From Flavobacteriales bacterium (GTDB lineage Bacteria; Bacteroidota; Bacteroidia; NS11-12g; UBA955), in assembly GCA_947447955.1 (NCBI GenBank), contig CANFLS010000001.1:177413-241412 (forward strand): a stretch of DNA of 64,000 nt. The letters are read 5' to 3'. Positions within the stretch are counted from its first letter, which is position 1. Each line of letters begins with the position of its first letter. Positions 8,494 to 16,398 of this stretch are shown here, in pieces. The notes under the pieces are model-generated. The model was given only the letters and a program-made list of their open reading frames with translations. It was not told where the DNA came from and searched no databases. A program made the position numbers and the translations under genes.

Positions 8494-9846
8494 ATGAAAA
8501 AGAATTTATTTTTACCTTTCGCAATAACTATGTTGGCATTTACTGCTACATCTTGCGAAAAAGATATCAATGCCATCAATAAAAACAATCCGAATCAGTT
8601 TACAGATTCTGATCCAGTGTTGATGATGACAGGTGCCGAAATGGCAAATGTATTAATTAGTGAGGGAGAAGCAGCGCGTTTGTCTGGTCTTTTTGCTGGA
8701 CATTTTATTGGTGCAGACCGTCAATTTATTTCATACTCTCAATATAAAATGACCGCAGGTGATTTCAATACACCTTGGGGTAATTTATATACTGAAGGAG
8801 TTGCCCAATGCCGTTTGATTCGCACAAAAGCTTTGAAAGCGAACAATATGGAATTGTTTGGTGTTGCCAATATTACTGAAGCAAACTTGCTTTTGGCAGC
8901 TTCAGGATTATGGGGTGATGTTCCAGATGTTGAAGCGTGTGATGACAATATCGATAATCCAAAATATGATAAAATGTCGGATGTAACCAAACATTGTATT
9001 GCAATGTTGGATTCTGCCATTCCTCATGTAACTGGTTCAAATGCATATTCAGTGGCTTATGCTGGAACTTTTGATTGGGCTGAGGTTGCAAATACAATGA
9101 AAGCTCGTGCCTATTTGCGTTTGAAAGATTATGCAAAAGCAAAGGCTGCTGCTTCTGCTGGTGTTTCTAAAGGAAACGACATGTTTGCAAATCACTCAAC
9201 TGAAACTCCAGGTGCTTGGAATTTGTATTATGACTTCTTAGATTGGAACCGTGGTGGTTACATTGGTTGCGATGGTTCTCATATCGCTTCATTGTTAGAT
9301 ACTGCTTCAGCTAAATGTCGCAACAATGCAAAAACGGATGAAATGGGTCGTTTTAACTACTATTTCACTATGGATTATTACACACATATCGATCCAAATA
9401 TGGTGGATGGAATTTTCAAAACAACATCAAATTTCACATTGGCTAGTTATGTTGAGAATGAGTTAATTTTGGCAGAATGTGAACAACGTCTTGGAGACAA
9501 CACTGCTGCATTGAGTCATTTGAATAACGCCCGTGCGGAATTGGATGCTACTTTTACAGGGTTCCAACCTTATGTAATTGCTGATTTTGGTCCAAGTGCG
9601 TTGATTTCAGGTGCAACTGCAAGTGATGCTTTGTTAAAAGAAATTTTGACAGAAAAATACGTGAGCTTATTTGGTCAACTTGAGCCTTTCTGTGATGTAA
9701 GAAGAACTAATAATTTAATTGGTATTGTTCCAACTTTTGGAACAGAACTTCCAAAGAGATTCTTATATCCTCAAGATGAAATCAATACCAACAGTAAAAC
9801 TCCAGCTGGTGCAACTTTGTTTACACCTTTAGAGTTATTTCAGTAA
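8494..9846 (+). CDS. SusD/RagB-family outer-membrane lipoprotein
   Basis: 450 residues, the surface-exposed ligand-binding lid of the SusC channel encoded 12 bp upstream. The lipoprotein signal ends in TATSC with the modified cysteine at residue 21. SusD-type features include the TPR-like helical segments (ANTMKARAYLRLKDYAKAKAAASAGV near residues 190-215), YVENELILAECEQRLGD, and the C-terminal LKEILTEKYVSLFGQLEPFCDVRRT, a version of the family's E-R-xEL-xxEg-R-fxDLkR end. It ends the operon at a strong terminator (9867-9894). Confidence 0.94.
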   Translation: MKKNLFLPFAITMLAFTATSCEKDINAINKNNPNQFTDSDPVLMMTGAEMANVLISEGEAARLSGLFAGHFIGADRQFISYSQYKMTAGDFNTPWGNLYTEGVAQCRLIRTKALKANNMELFGVANITEANLLLAASGLWGDVPDVEACDDNIDNPKYDKMSDVTKHCIAMLDSAIPHVTGSNAYSVAYAGTFDWAEVANTMKARAYLRLKDYAKAKAAASAGVSKGNDMFANHSTETPGAWNLYYDFLDWNRGGYIGCDGSHIASLLDTASAKCRNNAKTDEMGRFNYYFTMDYYTHIDPNMVDGIFKTTSNFTLASYVENELILAECEQRLGDNTAALSHLNNARAELDATFTGFQPYVIADFGPSALISGATASDALLKEILTEKYVSLFGQLEPFCDVRRTNNLIGIVPTFGTELPKRFLYPQDEINTNSKTPAGATLFTPLELFQ

Positions 9847-9866
9847 TTGATGTTTGAACAGTATTT

Positions 9867-9894
9867 AAAAAAAGGGGCTTTTGCCCCTTTTTTT
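9867..9894 (+). terminator. Rho-independent terminator of susCD
   Basis: Seven A, GGGGC at 9874-9878, TTTT loop, GCCCC at 9883-9887, seven T. It starts 21 bp after the susD stop. Confidence 0.88.
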
Positions 9895-10191
9895 GTTGAC
9901 GCTACGCTGTTGACGCTACGCTGTTTATGGCTATCGCTTGTTTAGAATTGTAAAACCAACTTTTATAAACTTTTATAAACCCCAGACAATCTGTCTAATC
10001 TGTCTAACCGGTCTAATCCGTCTAACCTTTTTTTGTTGACGCTACGCTGTTTATGGCTATCGCCTGTTTAGAGTTGTAAAACCAACTTTTATAAACGCTC
10101 ATAAACCGTTAAAAACCTTAGAATTCCAACAATCCCAATCTGTCTAATCCTCCCGAAAGCTTTCGGGATAACCGGTCTAATCCGTCTAACC
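9895..10191. repeat. Two copies of a compound non-coding repeat
   Basis: A 62-bp segment at 9909-9970 recurs at 10035-10096 with two differences. It begins GTTGACGCTACGCT and ends CAACTTTTATAAAC. In the first copy its first 14 bp are tandemly doubled (9895-9908). Each copy is followed by 9-bp units of the form nnGTCTAAY: four in a row at 9991-10026, and three at 10140-10148, 10173-10181 and 10182-10190 in the second copy. In the second copy a palindromic segment replaces one unit. No ORF is present between susD and asnS, so this repeat fills the 351-bp gap. Confidence 0.85.
10151..10168. repeat. 18-bp perfect palindrome TCCCGAAAGCTTTCGGGA
   Basis: An exact self-complementary sequence interrupts the second GTCTAA repeat array, where the first copy has a plain 9-bp unit. 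It has no T-tract on either side, so it is not an obvious terminator. It looks like a small inserted palindromic element. Confidence 0.7.
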
Positions 10192-10197
10192 CTATAA

Positions 10198-11724
10198 TTA
10201 TGGTTTAAGACGTCCGTACATTCTTGGGAAAGGAATGCTTTCTCTTACGTGTTTCAATTTACACACCCAAGTAACCATTCTTTCTAATCCCAATCCAAAA
10301 CCTGAATGAGGTACTGATCCAAATCTACGCAAATCTAAATACCATTCGAATTCAGACATTGGCAAATCGTGTTCTTTGATTTTTTCGATAAGACTTTCTA
10401 CGTTTGTTTCACGTTCTCCACCACCAACAATTTCACCATATCCCTCAGGAGCCAAAACATCTACACCACGGGCAAAACGAGAATCGTTAGGGTTGCGTTT
10501 TAAATAGAAGGCTTTCACTTCATGAGGCCAATCGTAAACCATTACAGGACGGTCAAACAAACGGGTTAACACTGTTTCATCGCTGCCACCAAAATCGTTG
10601 CCATATTCGAAAGTTCTTGCGCTGTTTATCCACTGAGGAATATTGCGTAAGTCTTCTTCTATGTCTGATTTTTCTTGTTTCAATGTATTTACTTTGTTGG
10701 TGAAGAAATTGATTTCTCCTTTTTTCAATCCACCACCGGCAATTTTACTTTCTTTATCAGCAATTTCTGCATCTATTTCTGAAAGTTTGGTTTGTTTGGC
10801 AGCAAGTTCGTCTTCCAAACTTTTGATGCTGTTAACTCCATTTACATCTTGTTCTCCTTTGATAATACGAACTGCTTCATCGTAGGTCATTCTTGGGAAA
10901 GCGCCCAAAGAACTTTCTAAAACAGCAACATCTCTGCCAATGGTTTCAAGTTCTGATTTGCAATTGGCAAGTACATCTTTGATTACTGCCTGCAACATTC
11001 CCTCAATACAATCCATGTTTTGGAAAATATCGTAGAAGGCCATTTCTGGTTCAATCATCCAGAATTCAGAAAGGTGACGGCGTGTTTTAGATTTTTCTGC
11101 CCTAAAAGTAGGACCGAAGGTATAAATGCGACCCATTGCCATTGCCATAGCTTCGCCATAAAGTTGGCCGCTTTGACTTAGGTAAGCTGGGTCACCATAA
11201 AAATCTGTTTCGAATAAATTAGAAGTTCCTTCACAGGCATTTCCCGTAAAAATTGGGGCATCCATTTGAACGAATCCTTGCTCTTGAAAGTATTTATGAA
11301 TGCTAAAAATGATGGTGTTTCTAATACGCATGATGGCCCATTGACGGGTACTTCTCAACCACAAATGGCGTTGATCCATCAAAAATTCAATACCGTGTTC
11401 TTTTTTAGAAATAGGGTAATCAACACTCGTTCCAACTTCTTCAATTTGAGTAACTTGAATTTCAATTCCACCAATTTGTTTCTCGTCAGATAAAACTGTA
11501 CCAACCAGAATTACGCTTGATTCTAAGTTTATATTTTGAGCACAATTCAATCCATTTTCTCCTGCTGTTTCAGCAGTTACAACACATTGGCAGAAACCTG
11601 TTCCGTCCCTCAAAATAACAAATGCAATGCCTTTACCTTCTCTTTTGTTAGATACCCAACCTTTGAGTGTAACTGATTGCCCAATTTGATCTTTTAAACC
11701 TGAAATAAACGATTGATGACTCAT
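10198..11724 (-). CDS. asnS: Asparaginyl-tRNA synthetase
   Basis: 508 residues. It charges tRNA-Asn with asparagine. The N-terminal OB-fold anticodon-binding domain (VTLKGWVSNKREGKGIAFVILRDGTG, residues 18-43) precedes a class II catalytic core with motif 2 at FRAEKSKTRRHLSEFWMIEPE (207-227) and motif 3 at GFGLGLERMVTW near the C-terminus. Residues about 292-372 form a charged, coiled-coil-like insertion relative to the usual ~465-residue enzyme. I chose the ATG at 11724, not one 57 bp upstream, because the TATCTTTG promoter box at 11738-11745 lies between them. Its 3' end adjoins the compound repeat region. Confidence 0.94.
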   Translation of the reverse strand: MSHQSFISGLKDQIGQSVTLKGWVSNKREGKGIAFVILRDGTGFCQCVVTAETAGENGLNCAQNINLESSVILVGTVLSDEKQIGGIEIQVTQIEEVGTSVDYPISKKEHGIEFLMDQRHLWLRSTRQWAIMRIRNTIIFSIHKYFQEQGFVQMDAPIFTGNACEGTSNLFETDFYGDPAYLSQSGQLYGEAMAMAMGRIYTFGPTFRAEKSKTRRHLSEFWMIEPEMAFYDIFQNMDCIEGMLQAVIKDVLANCKSELETIGRDVAVLESSLGAFPRMTYDEAVRIIKGEQDVNGVNSIKSLEDELAAKQTKLSEIDAEIADKESKIAGGGLKKGEINFFTNKVNTLKQEKSDIEEDLRNIPQWINSARTFEYGNDFGGSDETVLTRLFDRPVMVYDWPHEVKAFYLKRNPNDSRFARGVDVLAPEGYGEIVGGGERETNVESLIEKIKEHDLPMSEFEWYLDLRRFGSVPHSGFGLGLERMVTWVCKLKHVRESIPFPRMYGRLKP

Positions 11725-11737
11725 TTTTAAATTTCCA

Positions 11738-11745
11738 CAAAGATA
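11738..11745 (-). promoter_or_regulatory. Promoter -7 box of asnS
   Basis: TATCTTTG on the minus strand, 13 nt before the ATG at 11724. It rules out the longer upstream reading as the main start. Confidence 0.55.
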
Positions 11746-11816
11746 ATTCTTTTTTTTCGCCCTTTTAATAGCATAAATCAACTCAACGATACTTTTTTAT
11801 TTCAAGATGCTTGAGT

Positions 11817-11824
11817 TAACTTCG
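11817..11824 (+). promoter_or_regulatory. Promoter -7 box of the ATP-grasp gene
   Basis: TAACTTCG, 8 nt before the ATG at 11833. It is a one-base variant of TAnnTTTG. Confidence 0.4.
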
Positions 11825-11832
11825 CCGCTGAA

Positions 11833-12885
11833 ATGACTGCAAAAACAACCATCAAAGTTTTTATCCCTTCTGGTGCCGGAGCTCCTGGTTTTGCTGGTAT
11901 TGTAAGGTGTTTACGCAAAGATTCTCGCATTGAAATTTTTGCTGGTGACACTAACCCTAATCCTTATGGTAAAGTCTTGGCAAATGAATTTTTCGTTATG
12001 CCGCCAAGTTCAGACGACCAATATATTGATAAGGTAATTCAAATTTGCAAGGATAAACATATCGATGTGGTGCTTCCCATTACTACAAGGGAGCTTGTTC
12101 CTTTGTCTATGCATAAAAGCCAAATTGAAAGTGTTGGAACCAAAGTTCTTATTTCTGATTTGGAGGGACTTGAGATCGCAAATAATAAGGGAAGGTTGCT
12201 GCATCATCAAATTAAGAACGAAACCGATATTCCGGTTCCTGATTTTGGATTTGCAATGGGCAAAGTTGGATTTACAGAAATGGCCAAATCCTTGTTTGAG
12301 GCGCATGAAACGTTGTGCTTTAAGCCGGTAGAAGGCAATGGCAGTAGGGGATTTGGAATTATTGTACAAGAAGTTTCGAATGATTTCCTGACAGAAAAGG
12401 CTGGAATTTTACCCATGACATTAAAGGAATGGACGAGCAGAATGCCCAAAGAATTTGAAGATTTATTGATGATTTCGGCCTATTTGCCGGGAGTTGAATA
12501 CAGTGTAGACCTTTTATGTGACCATGGTAAAGTTTTGGCTTGTGTGCCAAGAACACGCGACAAAATGATTGGTGGAATTAGCGTAGCGGGAACATTTGAA
12601 AATAACTTTACCCTGAAAGCTTTTTGTATGTCGTTGGTAAACCAATTGAACTTACATGGACCAATTGGAATTCAGTGGAAAGAAGATGTGCAAGGCATGC
12701 CACATTTGTTAGAAATCAACCCAAGATTGCAAGGAACAACATCGGCTTGTGAGTTGGCAGGAGTGAATTTTCCGTTACTTGCAGTGAAGATGGCAATTGG
12801 AGAAGACTTAGAATTGGCAAATTTGAAAGTAAAATGGGGAAGTAAGTTTGTGCGTCACTGGGAAGATAACATTATAATTAATTGA
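11833..12885 (+). CDS. ATP-grasp domain protein, CarB/PylC-like, substrate unknown
   Basis: 350 residues. The N-terminal part is a pre-ATP-grasp nucleotide-type fold (VFIPSGAGAPGFAGIVRCLRK, then FAGDTNPNPYGKVLANEFF). The ATP-grasp core follows with the nucleotide-binding lysine segment CFKPVEGNGSRGFGI (near 162-176), YLPGVEYSVDLL, and the metal-binding LLEINPRLQGTTS near 300. These resemble carbamoyl-phosphate synthase large-chain halves and PylC-type ligases, which couple ATP hydrolysis to forming a C-N bond. The gene stands alone, divergent from asnS, so the substrate is not revealed by context. The fold call is firm and the reaction unknown. Confidence 0.85.
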   Translation: MTAKTTIKVFIPSGAGAPGFAGIVRCLRKDSRIEIFAGDTNPNPYGKVLANEFFVMPPSSDDQYIDKVIQICKDKHIDVVLPITTRELVPLSMHKSQIESVGTKVLISDLEGLEIANNKGRLLHHQIKNETDIPVPDFGFAMGKVGFTEMAKSLFEAHETLCFKPVEGNGSRGFGIIVQEVSNDFLTEKAGILPMTLKEWTSRMPKEFEDLLMISAYLPGVEYSVDLLCDHGKVLACVPRTRDKMIGGISVAGTFENNFTLKAFCMSLVNQLNLHGPIGIQWKEDVQGMPHLLEINPRLQGTTSACELAGVNFPLLAVKMAIGEDLELANLKVKWGSKFVRHWEDNIIIN

Positions 12886-12921
12886 ATTACAATTAATTGA
12901 TTTCAATAAGCAAAAAAAATA

Positions 12922-12951
12922 TTGTTAGTATAAAAATTGATATTATCTTCG
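12922..12951 (+). promoter_or_regulatory. Promoter of the 51-residue membrane protein gene (TTG-N19-TATCTTCG)
   Basis: TTG at 12922-12924, 19-bp spacer, TATCTTCG at 12944-12951, then ATG 8 nt later. The perfect spacing supports transcription of the small ORF at 12960. Confidence 0.65.
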
Positions 12952-12959
12952 CACGACCT

Positions 12960-13115
12960 ATGAGTAACGAAAAACGCAACACAAAAGGATATTGGGCATT
13001 ATGCATCATTAGTGGTATCGCTCTTACCTTGTTTACCATTTTCTTGCCACAAGCATTTTGGTTAGGTTTGCCTACCTTTTTTGGTGGTATGGCTATGGCA
13101 ATGGATTGGGTATAA
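12960..13115 (+). CDS. Small membrane protein, 51 residues, unknown function
   Basis: The ATG at 12960 opens a 51-codon frame beginning MSNEKRNTKGYWALC. After a charged start, two hydrophobic segments (about residues 11-29 and 33-48) predict a small helical-hairpin inner-membrane protein ending in MAMAMDWV. It is supported by a well-spaced promoter at 12922-12951 with the box 8 nt before the ATG. The frame is open further upstream (to 12897), but that extension would overlap the promoter. It lies 49 bp before accA and may be cotranscribed. I do not recognise the family. Confidence 0.7.
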   Translation: MSNEKRNTKGYWALCIISGIALTLFTIFLPQAFWLGLPTFFGGMAMAMDWV

Positions 13116-13164
13116 CTCAATTTTTGTTTAACAGCGCGAATTGCGCATTAATTATTTAAAAATT

Positions 13165-14130
13165 ATGGCGAATCAAAATTGGTTTGATTTTGAGAAAGAT
13201 ATTGCTGAATTGTATGAGCAGCTTGAGAAAGCAAAAGCCACACACGAACAAGGCAAATTAGATATGACCGATATGGTTGCGACCATTGAGTCTAAAATCA
13301 AAGAAGCACAAACAAACGTTTATAGCAAGTTAACGGGTTGGCAGAAAGTTCAAATTAGCCGTCATCCAGAACGCCCATATACCCTTGATTACATTGAACA
13401 CATTTGCACTGACTTTGTAGAATTATTTGGCGATCGCCAAATAAAAGATGACAAAGCAATTGTGGGTGGTTTTGCTAAAATAGATGGACAACCAGTAATG
13501 GTTATTGGTCAGCAAAAAGGCAGAAATACAAAACAACGTCAGTATAGAAATTTCGGAATGCCTAATCCTGAGGGATATAGAAAGGCATTGCGATTAATGA
13601 AGTTGGCTGAAAAATTTCATGTACCTGTTTTAACTTTAATTGACACTCCAGGCGCTAGTCCAGGATTGGAAGCTGAAGAGCGCGGACAAGGTGAAGCAAT
13701 TGCAAAGAATTTGTTTGAAATGGCAACCCTTGAAGTTCCTATTGTTTGTGTTGTAATTGGCGAAGGTGCTAGTGGCGGTGCATTGGGAATTGGTGTTGGC
13801 GATAAAGTGCTTATGATGGAATACACTTGGTACAGTGTAATCAGTCCTGAAAGTTGCTCTAGTATTTTATGGAGAACTTGGGATAAAAAAGAACAGGCTG
13901 CTGATGCATTAAAACTATCATCTGATGATATGTTTAACAATGGTTTGGTTGATGGAATTATCAAAGAACCTATTGGTGGTGCACATCACAACCCATCTGA
14001 GGCTTTTGAAAATATCAAAGCGGCTATTTTAAAAGAGTTTGCCACTTTAATTCCATTGCCTGTTGATGAATTGGTTCAATCTCGTATTGACAAATTCTCT
14101 AAAATGGGTGTTGTGGTTGAATCTGTTTAA
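13165..14130 (+). CDS. accA: Acetyl-CoA carboxylase carboxyltransferase subunit alpha
   Basis: 321 residues. It is the alpha half of the carboxyltransferase that moves the carboxyl group from biotin to acetyl-CoA, making malonyl-CoA for fatty-acid synthesis. Family signatures are [15 protein letters not shown] (near 73-87), [57 protein letters not shown] and [22 protein letters not shown], the last providing the oxyanion-hole glycines. The ATG at 13165 ([12 protein letters not shown]) is preferred over a TTG 24 bp upstream. The beta subunit accD is not nearby, as is usual in this phylum. Confidence 0.97.
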   Translation: MANQNWFDFEKDIAELYEQLEKAKATHEQGKLDMTDMVATIESKIKEAQTNVYSKLTGWQKVQISRHPERPYTLDYIEHICTDFVELFGDRQIKDDKAIVGGFAKIDGQPVMVIGQQKGRNTKQRQYRNFGMPNPEGYRKALRLMKLAEKFHVPVLTLIDTPGASPGLEAEERGQGEAIAKNLFEMATLEVPIVCVVIGEGASGGALGIGVGDKVLMMEYTWYSVISPESCSSILWRTWDKKEQAADALKLSSDDMFNNGLVDGIIKEPIGGAHHNPSEAFENIKAAILKEFATLIPLPVDELVQSRIDKFSKMGVVVESV

Positions 14131-14171
14131 GGATAAATTATCCTTCAAAAAATTTATTATAATATAGCACC

Positions 14172-15116
14172 ATGAAAAATCGCATTACTGAGTTGTTTAA
14201 TATCCAATTTCCAATAATTCAGGGCGGAATGATTTGGTGCAGTGGTTGGGAATTGGCATCTGCAGTAAGCAATGCAGGCGGTTTGGGTTTAATAGGCAGT
14301 GGAAGTATGTATCCTGAAATTTTGAGGGACCATATTCAGAAGTGCAAAAATGCTACGTCAAAGCCCTTCGGCGTAAATGTGCCATTGCTATACCCCGATA
14401 TTGAAAAACATTTAGAAATTATTGTAGAAGAAGGAGTAAAAATTGTTTTTACTTCAGCAGGTAATCCTGCAAAATATACTTCATGGTTGAAAAGCCATGG
14501 CATTACCGTGGTACACGTTGTTGCAAATTTAAAATTTGCTAAAAAATGTGAGGAAGCGGGTGTTGATGCAATTGTTGCTGAGGGATTTGAAGCCGGCGGT
14601 CACAATGGTAGGGAAGAAACCACAACCATGTGTTTGATTCCGCTGATCAAAGTAAATTGCGATTTGCCTTTAATTGCAGCTGGAGGTATTGGTTCTGGTG
14701 CGGCTATGGCTGCAGCTCTTTGTTTGGGTGCAGAAGCGGTTCAAGTGGGAAGCAAATTTGCAGCAACCCATGAAAGCAGCGCCCATATATCCTTCAAAAA
14801 TGAAATTTTGAATGCAGGCGATGGTGGAACGGAGTTAACATTAAAAGAAATTACCCCTGTAAGATTACTGAAGAATGAATTTTACAATGAAGTTCAACAA
14901 GCATATTCAAACAATGCAACGAAAGAAGAACTCACTCATCTTTTGGGAAGAGGAAGGGCTAAAAAGGGAATGTTTGAGGGTGATTTGGTTCATGGTGAAT
15001 TAGAAATTGGTCAAGTGAGTGCAAGTATCACTGAGGTTGTTTCAGCCAAGGAGGTAGTTGATGAATTGATGACCGATTGCATTTCAACACTTAAAACAGC
15101 TTCTTTGTTTTTCTAA
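14172..15116 (+). CDS. FMN-dependent nitronate monooxygenase/FabK-like oxidoreductase
   Basis: 314 residues, a TIM-barrel FMN enzyme. The N-terminal FPIIQGGMIW, the central VAEGFEAGGHNGREE (near 137-151) and PLIAAGGIGSGAAMAAALCLGAEAVQVGSKF (near 168-198) are the shared signature of 2-nitropropane dioxygenases (nitronate monooxygenases) and FabK-type enoyl-ACP reductase II. The sequence alone does not settle which. The position 41 bp after accA makes a fatty-acid role thinkable, but many Bacteroidota carry this gene without such a link. No promoter box is visible directly upstream, so it may be read through from accA. Confidence 0.85.
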   Translation: MKNRITELFNIQFPIIQGGMIWCSGWELASAVSNAGGLGLIGSGSMYPEILRDHIQKCKNATSKPFGVNVPLLYPDIEKHLEIIVEEGVKIVFTSAGNPAKYTSWLKSHGITVVHVVANLKFAKKCEEAGVDAIVAEGFEAGGHNGREETTTMCLIPLIKVNCDLPLIAAGGIGSGAAMAAALCLGAEAVQVGSKFAATHESSAHISFKNEILNAGDGGTELTLKEITPVRLLKNEFYNEVQQAYSNNATKEELTHLLGRGRAKKGMFEGDLVHGELEIGQVSASITEVVSAKEVVDELMTDCISTLKTASLFF

Positions 15117-15166
15117 TTTGATCATGTTTATTTTCACATCAAACAGATTTTAATCAGCGACGTAAA

Positions 15167-15721
15167 ATGGAATTATCGACTTTAGAAAATGGAAAATGGA
15201 AAGTAATTTATACTTCCAGTCGTCAAGAGAAAAAAGTTGCAGCATATTTAGATAAATTCGAAATTGAAAATTATTTACCAATTTATAAGAGCTTAAGATT
15301 TTGGAAAGACCGCAAAAAATGGGTTGAAATGCCCCTTTTTAATGGATACGTTTTTGTACGTCCAACGGAACTACAAAGAGATAAAGTATTACAAATTCCT
15401 GGAGTAGTAAAGTTTCTAAGGTATAATAGCGATGATGCTTTAATTCCTGAACGTCAGATTAATTTAATTAAAGAACTCATTGAATTTGGGTATACCGTAA
15501 GTGAATATTCAAATAGCGAAGTCTTAGAATCTGGCGATGTAGCAGAAATTTTGGGAGGCCCATTGAAAGGCCGAGAAGCTGAAATTATGAAAATTGGCGA
15601 GGATGCATTTATTTTGGTTAGCATTGAAGCGATGAATCAAAGTGTGATGGTAAAATTGCCAAAAGAAATACTTAAGTTGCGCAAGAAGAAAGCCAAAGAA
15701 GAATTCAAACCATTATGGTAG
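15167..15721 (+). CDS. UpxY/RfaH-type NusG paralogue (transcription antitermination factor)
   Basis: 184 residues. The N-terminal NGN domain (WKVIYTSSRQEKKVAAYLDKFEIENYLPIYKSLRFW, about residues 10-45; MPLFNGYVFVRP near 61-72; ILQIPGVVKFLRY-like segment) is followed by a C-terminal KOW motif (SGDVAEILGGPLKGREAEIMKIG, about 122-145). Specialised NusG paralogues of this type bind RNA polymerase and let it read through long surface-polysaccharide operons. Its own stop overlaps the next gene's ATG by 7 bp, so it is coupled to a PIG-L deacetylase and not to a capsule operon. The target locus is not visible here. Confidence 0.85.
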   Translation: MELSTLENGKWKVIYTSSRQEKKVAAYLDKFEIENYLPIYKSLRFWKDRKKWVEMPLFNGYVFVRPTELQRDKVLQIPGVVKFLRYNSDDALIPERQINLIKELIEFGYTVSEYSNSEVLESGDVAEILGGPLKGREAEIMKIGEDAFILVSIEAMNQSVMVKLPKEILKLRKKKAKEEFKPLW

Positions 15722-16347
15722 GAGAAAAAATATTATTGTTATCGCCACATACGGACGATGGTGAATTGGGTTGCGGAGCCACAATTTCTAAACTTATTCG
15801 CCAGGGAAAACAGGTTTATTATGCAGCTTTTAGTGCATGCGAACAAAGTGTTCTACCAAATTTCCCTAAAGATATTTTGATCAGTGAAGTCAAAGCGGCA
15901 ACAGCCACTTTGGGAATTCCATCCGAAAATTTAAAGTTGTTCCGATATGATGTGAGAACATTTAATTATCACCGTCAGGCGATTTTAGATGATTTGATAA
16001 AATTGAGGGAAACCATTCAGCCCGATACTGTTTTAATTCCAAGCGTAAACGACATCCACCAAGACCATAAAACAATGGCAGAAGAAGCTTTGCGTGCTTT
16101 TAAATTCGTGAATATTTTCTCTTATGAATTGCCTTGGAACAATTTAAATTTCAATACTTGTGCCTTTGAAGTAGTATCTGAAGAAGATGCTCAATGCAAA
16201 GTAAATGCTTTGGCTCAATATAAAAGCCAGGCACACCGCCCTTATGCCAACGAAGAATTTTTGAGGTCACAACTACGCATGCGCGGAGTTCAAGTAGCCC
16301 AACGTTACGCCGAGGTATTCGAAGTTGTGCGTTTGGTTATGAATTAA
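15715..16347 (+). CDS. PIG-L/LmbE-family deacetylase
   Basis: 210 residues. The zinc-binding signature SPHTDDGELGCG at residues 10-21 (H12, D14, D15) and the second motif IHQDHKTMAEEAL near residue 115 identify the PIG-L family, which removes acetyl groups from N-acetylglucosamine-type sugars (for example BshB in bacillithiol synthesis, or glycan deacetylases). No signal peptide is visible, so it is cytoplasmic. The start codon lies inside the last codons of the UpxY-type gene (7-bp overlap), implying coordinated expression. Bacillithiol synthesis is possible but not shown by the neighbours. Confidence 0.9.
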   Translation: MVGEKILLLSPHTDDGELGCGATISKLIRQGKQVYYAAFSACEQSVLPNFPKDILISEVKAATATLGIPSENLKLFRYDVRTFNYHRQAILDDLIKLRETIQPDTVLIPSVNDIHQDHKTMAEEALRAFKFVNIFSYELPWNNLNFNTCAFEVVSEEDAQCKVNALAQYKSQAHRPYANEEFLRSQLRMRGVQVAQRYAEVFEVVRLVMN

Positions 16348-16362
16348 TTTCATTCAATCTTT

Positions 16363-16392
16363 TTCGTTAATTAATATTTAATACTAAATTCG
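16363..16392 (+). promoter_or_regulatory. Promoter of the membrane Fe-S protein gene
   Basis: TTCG at 16363-16366, 18-bp spacer, TAAATTCG at 16385-16392, ATG 6 nt later. Both boxes carry the TTCG variant of TTTG. Confidence 0.45.
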
Positions 16393-16398
16393 CCCTTA

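Noticed and set aside
9991..10026. CRISPR-like array of short repeats
   Set aside because: Units are 9 bp and directly adjacent, with no spacers and no cas genes.
11725..11781. Upstream extension of asnS by 19 codons
   Set aside because: The TATCTTTG promoter box at 11738-11745 falls inside it and the family N-terminus begins at the ATG at 11724.
12897..12959. Longer start for the 51-residue membrane protein
   Set aside because: The extension would include the promoter itself and adds a poorly folded lysine/isoleucine-rich stretch.
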